From Cladocopium goreaui (Eukaryota; Sar; Dinophyceae; Suessiales; Symbiodiniaceae), in NCBI GenBank assembly GCA_947184155.2, contig CAMXCT020003207.1, positions 1-64,000 on the forward strand: 64,000 bases of DNA, in the 5' to 3' direction. Position numbers and translations under genes: made by a program. The first letter of the stretch is position 1, and every line of letters begins with the position of its first letter. This document shows, piece after piece, positions 33,005 through 43,808 of this stretch. The notes under the pieces were generated by a model, which worked only from the letters and a program-made list of their open reading frames with translations, ran no database searches and was not told the origin of the DNA.

Positions 33005-33973
33005 GGCTCGAAAACATCAAAACATGGCTTGAAATGCACTCGAAGTGCATACGGCTTCGGAGATTCATACTCCACTCGGAATACGGGAAAATGCCCGCTC
33101 ATGACTTTTTGATTGGTCGAAACCAACCGACGGTGCGACCAAGTTAGGTCAAACACCCAGGACACACTGTGGGGTAATGGCCAGTAAAAAGTGTGAAGGA
33201 TGTCATAGTCTTCGCCTGATTTCCTGAGTTGCCTGGCAGTAGAATTTCAGCGGACACAGATTCACGATCGAAGAAACAACGCACAGCTCATAAACAAGAA
33301 CAGAAAGTCAACAGTTGAAACTATAGCAGGTACGTAGATCAGGCGTCCCTGATCTATATCCTTACCACATGTCACCCAGCTTCGTTGGCAGAGGAAGTGA
33401 CATGGGTACCTCTGCCCCCTGTTTTTTTTTTGGAATAGTACAAGATCGATGACAAGAACTAAAACCGTTTGTTATAACGGTGTACACACACACATACTGT
33501 ATATATATATACTGTATGTATATATATATATATTACATGTAAAAATATGTACAGCGTCGAGGTCACGGTGACACTAATCTCTCCCTTGCCAGGCGCAACT
33601 CGAAGCCTTGGAAGTGAAGCCCGAGAAGCCCATGGATAGGATGGGGCCAGTTGCCTTATGGCTGGTTAAACCATGGATGATTTGGTGAAGAAATGCTTAG
33701 TGAAACCTAATCTTAGAGCATGGATGATATTAATATATATTACTGTATATAAGGATGGATATGATATGATATGGTCAACTGGAGTCAACTGGTGACTATG
33801 TGTAGATACTATTAGTGGCTTTCATTTTCCAGATTTGAAACAGATTGAGCATTGATCCCCGGCGAACTCTTCCAGCCATGGGATGCCATGGGTGAGAGTC
33901 TCCACACCAGGAGCTGATTGATCTTATCATAAGATGATTATTAATATGGGTAACCCAATGACATACCAGAAAT
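33005..33973. other. Non-coding stretch with hairpin and AT microsatellites
   Basis: No gene seen. TAGATCAGG (33335-33343) and CCTGATCTA (33348-33356) form a 9-bp hairpin. TATATA microsatellites lie at 33497-33535. Confidence 0.5.
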
Positions 33974-34141
33974 GGGATGGTTTAAACTTCATATCACCCC
34001 ATTTATGGTGACTTGGGGATGGTTTATGATTGAGTTTGCCACATTTATGGTGTCTTGGGGATGGTTTATGATTGAGTTTGCCACATTTATGGTCACTTGG
34101 GGATGGTTTATAATTTGAGTTTGCCACATGATTGTACCGCA
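33974..34141. repeat. 42-bp tandem repeat, four copies
   Basis: Units start GGGATGGTTTA near 33974, 34016, 34058 and 34100 and include TTTGCCACATTTATGGT. The first copy is most diverged. The minus-strand open frame here is a repeat artefact. Confidence 0.85.
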
Positions 34142-34485
34142 TTGGCCAGATTTTTTGTTGAAGATTGATGACGATTGCTGAAGTCCGATCTATTTGAACT
34201 CCCTACTGACGTGCCAACACTCGTGTGCCAGGGACTATCCGGTCCCATCTTGGCTCACGAACTCTGAAGGAACGATGACGCTTGGTTTAAACACAAGACA
34301 TCTCATGCCCCAATTGGAACCACACAATTGCTAATGTTTAGCACTGGAAGCTAGCCATTTTGGCAAAATTATATGGATAGTAACATCAAAGCTCATCAAA
34401 GTTACATTCATGACCATTCATGGCTTGAATTTTGATGAATCTTGGAATCTTGGAGACATGTGGGCGACATTTGGACCGTTTTCAG

Positions 34486-37214
34486 AGATGGTCCGATGAA
34501 CCTGAGGAATGTGGCGGTGGTGGGCAATTCGGGCGCCTGAGCCCTGGTCATCCTCCGTTCCTCATCCAGTATCCTTTTTTCTTTTTGGTTGTAGGCTATC
34601 CTATGTATCTCTATCTCTATGTAGAATACCGTATATACCGTAACCGTATATATATATATATATATATGCATAATATGTATGTATGTCAGTATGTATATAT
34701 ATATATATTTATACATTACACATACATATAATATACATAAATAAATAAATAAATGAATAAATAAATAAATAAATACATTAATAAATAAATACATACATAC
34801 ATATATATAAATAATAATTAAATATAAATTATATATATAATTATATATATAAAAGGAAAATTCAAGTATTGGCGCTTCAGGTGGGAAAGTCTCTTCTCAT
34901 CAACAAGATGCGGCGCTTGAAGCCCGGCGCTGCTGAGTGGGCGCCCACAGGGGTCAAAGAAACCACGCTGCGTCCGGGGGCCCTGGAAGCTGTCACTTGG
35001 GGTCAAGGCTTTGGTTGGATGATCAAAACTAATGTTTTTCCACATGTTTCCAGAAATTTGGGGATGAAATGGGATGAAATGGGATGAACATCCATAAATC
35101 CCAGAAAAAATAAAGAGTTCATCAGCAACATGCCATGGGTCTTGACCCACCAAATTGAAGGGGAATCATCTCAGGACCCATGATGTACACCTTCCCTGGC
35201 ATCGACAAAGTGAGACTGTCGGGGCCTATGCTGTGCTTGGGTCCTTTGGTTCCCCTTCCATGGCAGGCCCATGCCTAGGGGGCAGCAACCAGCCCTGAAA
35301 CCGGTGCCCAAGGTGGGACCTTCCCGGAGCTGGAACCCCCGGCTTCCCAAAGGACCTTTTTGTTTTTTAATGTTTTTTACGAAAACCAGAGACATTTTGG
35401 TCTTTTTTGGGGTTGGAACATGCTGCTGGAAACCATCGCCACCTGACAGGAGAACTATTTGCGCGACATGGGCTTGCGGCACTTTGATTCTGTGCTGATC
35501 CTCGGCAGAATGTGCAGTGCGGGACTAGAGATCTGCCAGCGGCTGGCGATATGATATGATATCATGATTTATGATGATTTATGCACTTAACACATACATA
35601 TATGCATCGTTGCGAATATGAATACATAATATGTATATATATATATATTATATATATATGTGTACAGTATACATGTGCATGTATCCATACATGCATCGTT
35701 AAATAAATGCAAAGTTTTCATCGATGTTTTTATCGATGTTTATCTATTGAGCGCGCATCGATGTTTCCCAGCGACTGAAATGCTATGAATCCAAAAGATT
35801 GATGACACATAGCTGAATAGCTATCATCTAATCTACTAATATCAATTAATTTTATAGCTAGCCAAGAAAAATATTAAAATAGCAATGAATGGATGAAATC
35901 TATTCATAACTATTATCAACTATATACTAAACATGTTGATTTATGTTGATTAAACTATAATAGTTGATAAACAGACCATAGGTTCCACTTAAAGAGCCAT
36001 TTCTTCATGGACACAGCGAGGATTGTGACTGCAAACCGCTTCACCTCGACAGAGGTGATGTTGCGAGAGGAGCTGCTGTGCTGGGGCAACCTATAGACCC
36101 CGCCAGGGGTCTGGAAGATGAGATTCCACTAGAAATTAGAGATTTTCAGGGTCTACCGTGAATTTACCAAGAAGGGTATATATATATATATAATTATAGA
36201 TATCGATCGATTAATGATTTCATATAGATGATAATTCATGGAATGTTGATACTACACAGATCTACACGGGTGACCTGACCAATTCAGAGGGCCAGAGGGC
36301 TTGATAAATTTCATGATCCAATGACATCCAATGGACTTTGCCCAGGAACTTGAGAGGTACACAGTGCCGTACTTCATGGTATGGGACCTATGGGACCTAT
36401 GGGACCTATGGGACCTATGGGACCTATGGGACCCCAGCACTTCAGAGCTGGATCGGATGATCCGATGATCCGGTGGGGCACAGCTGAGGTCAGAACGAAG
36501 ATTGACCTTGACATTTGGAACAACAAGGAGGACAACAAGCTCGAGGAGGCGGGGCTTGGAACATGTTGGAACCGGATTTCCTGATTTTCCCAGGGTTTTT
36601 TTTACCGGCTTTCCCATGTTTTCTGAATGGTGCAGGCACATCCCCCTTACAGTTCCTTTACCATCTGGTTATTTAACATAGCCATGGAAAATCACAATTT
36701 TTAATAGGTAAACCATCTATAAATGGGCCATTTTCCATGGCTATGTTAAATAACCAGATGGTAAATATCAACATCCCACACTATTCTGTTGCTGTGGGGA
36801 TCCCAGTTTGGCCCAAGATCACCTGCGAAGGCAGTGACCCTGAAGAACATTCGGGATGAGCTGGTACAGCATGGAGTGGGGGTCCCTTAGGATGTGGATG
36901 GCAGGTCGATGGTGACCAGATGGCCATTTGCCACACAGCAACTGGGGTTGTCTCAGAGTTTGAACCTCAAAATTCTATGGTGTATGATCCGTGGTTCTTC
37001 ATTTTTGCCATATTTATCCATATTTGATATAAATAATATACATATATTTTGCCTATGACAACTGCCACAACTTTGGGCAAAAGAATGAATTTTGACACCT
37101 CCATTTTTTGGACGGATCCGAATGCTCGCAGCCCAGGTGAGCCAGATCTATCTGGTTTCTTCGCGCGAACCTGACCGTCGAAAGCCGAGGTTGAACGCTT
37201 TTGGAGAGCCTCAG
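34486..37214 (+). CDS. IRG-like GTPase, ten exons
   Basis: Exons: 34486-34534, 34881-~34990, 35175-35217, 35313-35352, 35450-~35503, 36021-~36085, ~36365-36378, 36491-36550, 36831-36875, 37137-37214. The P-loop is split by an intron: NVAVVGNSG joins VGKSLLINK to give G-x4-G-K-S. G3 is RLWDLPGAGTPGFPK, again split across an intron with perfect phase. Then ENYLRDMGLRHFDSVLIL, TANRFTSTEVML and VPYFM, followed by G4 VRTKIDLDIWNN, IRDELVQHG and QIYLVSSREPD (G5-like region). WDLPGxGT, FVRTKID and a late VxLVS motif are hallmarks of immunity-related GTPases. I infer an IRG-like GTP-hydrolysing, probably membrane-remodelling protein; its role in an alga is unknown. Start and last exon were not found. 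Confidence 0.72.
34535..34880. repeat. IRG intron 1 with TATA/ATAAATAA microsatellites
   Basis: The intron starts at a GC donor inside the P-loop codons. It holds (TA)n at 34648-34712 and (ATAA)n/(ATAC)n at 34736-34860. Confidence 0.75.
36379..36433. repeat. 9-bp tandem repeat (GGGACCTAT x5-6)
   Basis: It begins exactly at the GT donor of an IRG intron and keeps the frame open (WDLWDLW...). It is excluded from the protein because skipping it joins VPYFM to VRTKID in phase. Confidence 0.8.
36657..36765. repeat. 36-bp perfect inverted repeat with 37-bp loop
   Basis: Arms 36657-36692 and 36730-36765 start TTTACCATCTGG and are perfectly complementary. No target duplication is visible at the ends. 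It lies in an IRG intron. Foldback MITE or structured RNA are both possible. Confidence 0.8.
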
Positions 37215-37669
37215 GTAATCAAAGATGATCAAAGATGGCAGGAAACCAGCATTTTGATGGGAACATTTGGAGAACTATACTAAAACTTTGTCCTTCAACT
37301 AATAGAACTGTCAATAGATGTGAATAGACGACGTTCCATTGCCAGATTGCCAATGTGCAAGCCACCAGGCCGCAGCATCATGAAAAAACCGTTGGATCCA
37401 TGAAAGCAGTCTGGGATTCCTACAAAATGTCACCTGAAAGCCGAAGTGCTTTCACGCATTTAAAAACGCTTTCCCATTCACAGATCTCAATCTATATAAA
37501 TATGATCGTGAATAGTGACATATAGTGACTATTCGTCCCAACTTCCAGAAATAGCAAATGTAGATCCAAAAATCCCATCATTTCAGCCGAACAAAAAAAC
37601 CATCCAATAATTAGTCATCATCCCATGATTTTCAGCTCCAAAATTGGATTTTTCCCTCCCGTTGCGGCC

Positions 37670-40600
37670 ATGGCGAAGCCTCCGACGTTGGACCTTGACC
37701 TTGACCTCGAGGTGACCCGTGGCGCATCCTATGACTTGGGGCGGCAGCCGCTGATGCCTACGAGTCCCACGGCCCGGAGCAGCAGCGCCGCTGCACGGAA
37801 GAAGCCACGCTTGGATCCACTGGGATGTTTCTGGCCTTTGTGGTCTGAAACTGGGGATGTTGAAGATGTATTCTGTTATTTTTTGTGATACTGTTTTTTT
37901 TTTTCTTCCTATTTTTGGTGTTTTTCAACAAGTTGTTTGTCAGTCTGTCATAGTTTTAAGGCCGTATCATTTTGGAAGTGCTATTAGATACCTGGTATCA
38001 TTACATTTGCTGAACGGAAGAAGGGTTGGTTTTAGTCGGCTCAGCCAGAGCCAGGTCCATGCTCCACCCTCACCCTCATCATCGTGTCATCATCATTGTC
38101 TCCATAACCAATATGCCCATAGCATGCCATAGCGATACATGATCACACGCACATATATACATATATATATATATATTGTATATTATTGTACATAATATAG
38201 ACACACACAATATACAGTATAGATCTATACAGTATATGATCATGTACTAGTGTCATTGGTCGTCGTCAGTAGGGCACCGTCGTCATTGTCATTGTCGCCG
38301 TCAGTATCGTCGCATTTGCATGACCCACTGCCACATGCGCAACATGTTGCTTTTGACAGTGATCATCACTATACTTATAATCTCTATCTTCATCATCTTG
38401 CTCATTTTCCTGTTCACCATCATCTTTATCATCACCGTTAACATCTGGAAGACCTTTGCATCACTGCACCATCCCCGCCTGCACCATGCTCCGAGCACGG
38501 CTCCGCAATATCAACAGTGGAGCCGTCAGTCGTGAATGAGCTTCCCTGTCACCGGCATCTATGCCAGCAACTAAACTTCTTTTCACCTTCTTTGCCAGTG
38601 TCCGTATCATCCTTGCAGTCTATTATCAACCATGTCATCCTCATCCTCCTTGCCATCGTTGCCATCCTTGCCATCCTTGCCAGCGTTGGTCGGTGTGCTC
38701 CGCATCATCCACATCTTTTTCCTCCTCGTCATTATCATCAGCATCGTCATCATCGGTTCCTTATTCATCATCTTCCTCATAATCGTTTCATTGTCATCTT
38801 CATTTTATGCTGAACCTCGTTGCCATCCTCATCTTCGTGCCCTGGAATTCTCTTCGAGGATCTGGCATTTATCTTGCAACTGTTAGCTTATACAATCTTA
38901 TACTGTCACATATACATATTTCATTTATATTCAGTTGTATTCTAATCTCTACTGGTCTAACATTTGGTTAACTCTTGGCCCTCCCTCAAGCTTTTCTCAG
39001 GAATGTGTTCCCCTGACCTCTGGTCGTGATAAGGGGATCGACTGGGGCGCCTTGGGTGTGAATGTCGCTGCGGGGCTCATCATGGGGGTCCGAGAGTCGC
39101 TGGGTGGCATCGTTTCGGCCTCGTTGCTCTTCTCCTCCTCGACCAACGTGGAGATCTCCTCCATGTTGCAGTTTGGCATCAGCATGACGCTGTACACCAT
39201 GAGCGTTGGGGTCCTTTGGTATGCCGTTTTTGGGCGACTGCAATATGGATATGGCACACAGCAGGACCTCATCTGTATCTTGCAAGCGCAGTTGGCTTCC
39301 AAGGCGGCAATGCTTTTGCGGAAAGACGTTGAGAAGATCCCCGCCACCGTCTTCGCCATCATCTGCTTCAGTTCCATGCTGACTGGCCTGGTGAGCATTG
39401 TAGTCGGGAAATTGGCCTGGGCCACCTCGATGTTGATGATCCCCAAGCCGGTGGTCAGTGGTTTTTTGGGTGCCATTGGAGTAGTTGTTTTGCAGGCAGC
39501 TCTCAAGACATCTTCAGGGGTGCCCTTTCACCATTTCTGGCCAGACATTGGCTTGAGTGCATTTTGTGAGTCCCAGGACCGCTTGCTGCAGGTGGGTTGC
39601 ATGTTGCTACACTTCATTTGCATCCAAAAAGGCCCTGACCTTTGCCACGTGCTACTGCGCACTGGCAAGTATCCCAATCGCAAAGATGCGGTGAAGAAGT
39701 ATGCTGGCTTGGTGTGCCAGCTGGCTCCGTTGTTCATCTTTTACAGTGTGGTCTTTGGTGCGGGCCTGCAGATGGAGGATCTTGCAGCTCATGGATGGAC
39801 TTATCCCAAGAAAGGAAGCAGTGGACCCCTGACCATCTGGACCTCCTACAGTTTTGCTGAAGTGGATTTTGAAGTGGTACGCAAGGTGCTGTTTTCCATG
39901 GATATCGTGGCATTAGTGGCCATGGCAATCCTCTGCACCATGCTGGGCGCACTGGCGATCACTGGGAGGTATCCGACGGGACCCAGTGGTGATCCACAGC
40001 CCGATGATCCTTTGGATTTCAATGCGGAACTGATTACGGTGGGTGCTGCCTCCCTTTTCTTGGGCTGCACTGGTGGGAATTTGGTCTTTCACAAATTCTC
40101 TGTGATCCAGCTGAGGGAGGATGGTGGTACTCACCGGGTGGCTGTGCTGACCATCGCCCTGGTGGCCGGGAACTTGTTTGTCTTCGGGTGTCCCATTGGT
40201 GCCTACGTTCCCAAGTGGTTCCTGGGCGGTTTGTTCATGAACACCGGATGGTCCTTCCTGAGGAAGACACTCTTGTCCTATCAGACCTTGACCACTTTCA
40301 ACTGGAGAGGCTTGCATTTAGTGTCACCCCAATATGGTATTTCAACCTGTTGCGTGGTGATGGCCCTATACTTCAGTCCCACGACTTCCATCATGGCGGG
40401 GCTTTGCTTGAGCATCTTGTTGTTTGTCCTCGACGGGATGACTACCTCCCCCCTCAGCAGCGTGGTGGACGGACAGAATGTGGTGAGCCGGACCAAGCGG
40501 CCCTGGTGGGAGATGAATGTGCTCGCTGCAGAGGGAGATCGGATACGACTTCTCTACTTGCAGGGCCAGCTTTTCTTCGGATCCATGTTGCAGTTGACCG

Positions 40601-41890
40601 CCAACTTGGAAGCTGCAGCTGCAGATTCCAGGATCGAGTTTGTGATTTTAAGCTATGGCCGGGTGCCTTTCATAGACCCCTCAGCGGCGGAGAACATCAA
40701 GCTGGCACAAGATAAAATGACTAAATTCGGGTGCCACGTGATTCACTGCAGAACCTCGGTGGTGCTTATCAGGTGCTTATAAAATCTTGAAGGATCCAAC
40801 ATTCGTGTAGAAGTATGACTAGATTATAATCAGTTTGATATTGTTTGGTTTTGTTTGGAAAACAGTAATCAGTAATACTATGACTATATATATATAATTA
40901 TATACACATATTTATTTACACATACCTCCATTCCAACACACGCACACACACACATATATATATAATTATATGTATATATATATTATAATATAATGTTTAT
41001 ATATATATATATGTGTGTGTGTGTTGGTGAATTATGTTTTGCCCCACGATTGACGTAGTCTCCCCACGATCTGCTGATTTCACGGAGCTGTTTTTTTTTG
41101 GCCCAGGAATGAATGAGCAGGTCTTTGGGACCTTGACTGCAGCTGGTGCGGTCCGACGACCCTCAGAGGACCTGTTGAAGAGGATTGAAACCTTGGGATG
41201 GAGGGTTCAAGGAGTAAAACCTGCTGGACTTCCAAGTACCCAGGTTGAACACCCAGATGCATTTTTTCATGAGACGGATTGCTTGGACTATTGCAATGAG
41301 TATGTGGTCCAGAACTTCAGCTACGATGTCGCTGTTCCTACCCTACCTCTTGAACCATACATGCGTGAATATCGGGCAGTGATCCGCAACGAGATGCCTC
41401 GCTTGTCGGAGAATGCCTTTGAGAGGATGAATGACTTACCCGCAGGGGTCCTGAAGCAACTTCGGCAGTTCTGCGAGGTGCGACTCGATGAGCCTCCGGG
41501 CAGGAACCTCTCGGACGAACTGCCCAATATGTCCAGAGCGATGTGTTTCATTTTCAAAGGTGCCCTTTCCTTGGTGAAGATTGTTGCCGGACAGTGCTTT
41601 TGATATCTTTTGATTTATGATTTTCAACTCATCAACGTGTTTGGACCATGCACCCGTAAATTTCTTTGAGATTTTCAGAATTTCATCGTTTTTCTGTTTG
41701 TGTTTCAGTTTTGAAGCAGGTTCCAATGGTCGAAAAGCCCGACAAGCTCGATACGCACGCGTTCAGCTTCAGACGTGGAAAGCGGCTCTTGTCGAGGTAT
41801 CCTCCAGGTCATGTGGCGGGCATCGAGATGTTCTTCAAATTTCACAAGCAGCGCATAGATGAAGATCTTCAACCCAAATTGATTCTGGCC
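37670..41890 (+). CDS. SulP-family anion transporter with STAS and cyclic-nucleotide-binding-like domains
   Basis: Start at gccATGg 37670: MAKPPTLDLDLDLEVTRG, a cytosolic N terminus. Exon 39001-40750 encodes about ten membrane segments, including VNVAAGLIMGVRESLGGIVS, SFFG-type small-residue helices and a conserved SulP centre, then a STAS domain (LLYLQGQLFFGSM ... VILSYGRVPFIDPSAAENIK). A GA donor joins 41107-41582 (MNEQVFGTLTAAGAV), which finishes STAS and links to ELPNMSRAMCFIFKGALSLV. A GT donor joins 41720-~41890 (VPMVEKPDKLDTHAFSFRRG, RYPPGHVAGIEMFF), a cyclic-nucleotide-binding-like fold. The plan matches YGR125W-type SulP proteins of fungi and algae. Substrate (sulfate or another anion) is not decidable. 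Exons between 37850 and 39000 are possible. The end of the last domain probably lies at 61304-61512. Confidence 0.8.
38150..38240. repeat. TATATA/ACAC microsatellite in SulP intron 1
   Basis: AT-rich dinucleotide tract within the long first intron. The region 38250-38880 is rich in CATCATC and CATTGTC trinucleotide-like repeats and gives only spurious hydrophobic frames. Confidence 0.7.
40880..41030. repeat. (TA)n and (CA/TG)n tracts in a SulP intron
   Basis: ACACACAC-(TA)n ... (TA)n-TGTGTGTG arranged roughly palindromically between SulP exons 40750 and 41107. Confidence 0.75.
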
Positions 41891-41939
41891 ATATGTATCC
41901 ATATGTTTTGTTTGTTTCTTTTCACAAACCAATAAAAAT

Positions 41940-42020
41940 CGCATAATATATATATATATATATATTCATATATGCATTTATGTATAATATATATATATAT
42001 ATTATGTATATATATATACC
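41940..42020. repeat. (TA)n microsatellite
   Basis: Three TATATA blocks directly after the last clear SulP exon. Confidence 0.8.
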
Positions 42021-42035
42021 CTGGGAGTCCAGGGA

Positions 42036-42056
42036 CGTTGTTTTAATAGTCTTTGG
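42036..42056. repeat. 21-bp direct repeat, left copy
   Basis: CGTTGTTTTAATAGTCTTTGG is identical to 61072-61092. A CCAGGGTATATATA motif near the right copy (from 61097) occurs inverted near the left copy (from 42009). Confidence 0.75.
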
Positions 42057-43808
42057 GGAAAGTACGTTCTTAGCAGCAAACGACAGTTTCAGGTTCATGG
42101 ATCACATGCTGGAAGATGGCTCAATCTGAGTTGCAACCAATATTTTCCATATCATTGAAATACATTTCAACTCATCATATGTAACCCAAAAAATCCTTTA
42201 GATGTCCAAAGAATTATCATAGTTATATAAACTATGCATGATATAGAGATTGGGGTCAAGATTCAACCCACATGGATTCCACCTTGATGCCGCGATGCTG
42301 TGATCATGGCATCGATGCTGTGATGGGGGCTACCTCTTTGTTAAGGTGGCTCTGGCAGCATATATGTTTTCACTTAGTACCTTATTGAATGCACAAGTGT
42401 GTCGTGTTTGATCTGGGAATTTGATTACATTTCATCCCAGGTGGTTGTATGCACATGGATGAGATTCAAACGAGCGTTGTTACACCGCCCCTTGATCTGC
42501 ATTGGGACCAACAACATGTGCCAGCTTGGAATGTTAATTACAAAGTGGGTATTAGTCCAGCTTCCAAAAAAGTTTCGCCCAGGACATGCTTCCGATATCA
42601 ACCTACAAGACCCCCAACCCGCTCATCCAGGTGCCAACCGCCCCAGCCTGTGCTGGAATTAGGGGATGTTTGTCCATGTATTTTTTATTGATGGGCACTT
42701 CCTACAAAATCTCAATCCTACCGACCGGGTGAAACTGTCATGGGGGCCTTCAGAACGTATGATTATTACTACTGTAACTTATGAGGTTCAAGGAGGCATC
42801 CAAGGGTGTCTTGGCCGCTGCTTGCGGTTTTTTTCCGGCCAATGGCGGCTGTGTCTTCCGCTGAAGATCGCATACTGCTCCTGCAGGAGCTTTAGCTGCA
42901 ACCCACCTCCAAATACCAAGTGTCTAAATTATGAAAATTAAAATGCCAGCCTTCAAAATCCATCAAATACAACTTGTAAATTTTGTGGAGTCCTGTTTAT
43001 TTGCCCAATATTTTATGGCCCTGTATTATACAATCATTGATTCCTTTGGGGTGCTCAATAAGTTTCAATGAGGTGGGACATGCAGGCGCCCACAAAATAC
43101 AGAAAAGCACACCTATACCAATTTGATGAAAGTTCATCATCTCTATTTGCTAAGGGGCTTAGGGATGGTTGCATGATATACGATGGGGTCCTAAGTGGAA
43201 CCAACGGCCCAGGAGTTCTATAAGGGCCTACTTGACCAGAAGAACTACATCCCAGACCGGAGAGGTGTTCTTAGGCAACCGCTTGGGATGCGAGAAAAGG
43301 ACTCCCGGGTGGCTTGGCAGCCATACAATACAATCAATTACTAAAGTGACTCTGTTGGGTGACTTTTCTGCGCATGACATGCATGCATACACACATGCAC
43401 ACTCATGCACACATCATCTAAGGTTCCGCCTTGGTCGTTTGTGGACCGCCTTTGCAAGGGTTCTACCATCCAAGAGATCGAGGCTTTTGGGATCTCATTT
43501 TTTGGTTCAATGATTCTGTTTACACTGTGTGTGTGGTTTATCATTGCTATCCCATCACCATAATATTCAGCACCCTGTAAGTGGTCCCAAAAAGAGATAG
43601 ACCCCGTCTAAACCATGGTTTCAAGGGGATGTCGAGTATTAACGGGTATGGTTATGTATTATATGGTTATAAACTAACAGGGTCATAAGCTGCAACTGTG
43701 TGATACAAATTGATCATATTCCACACGCTTCTAGATAGACCAGGGGGGACCTACATTGTAAGATTCCTTGAATAAGGTGATCCTATTACATCATCGGTCC
43801 TTTGCCAG

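Noticed and set aside
33927..34142. Minus-strand frame with HKPSPSHHKCGKLN-type repeats
   Set aside because: Translation of the 42-bp tandem repeat.
36381..36584. MGPMGPMGP-type collagen-like start
   Set aside because: It is the GGGACCTAT repeat read in another frame; the GTPase reading through VRTKID is better supported.
38250..38890. Hydrophobic frames (60-98 codons) resembling small membrane proteins
   Set aside because: Derived from CATCATC/CATTGTC repeats in the first SulP intron, open in overlapping frames with no conserved motif.
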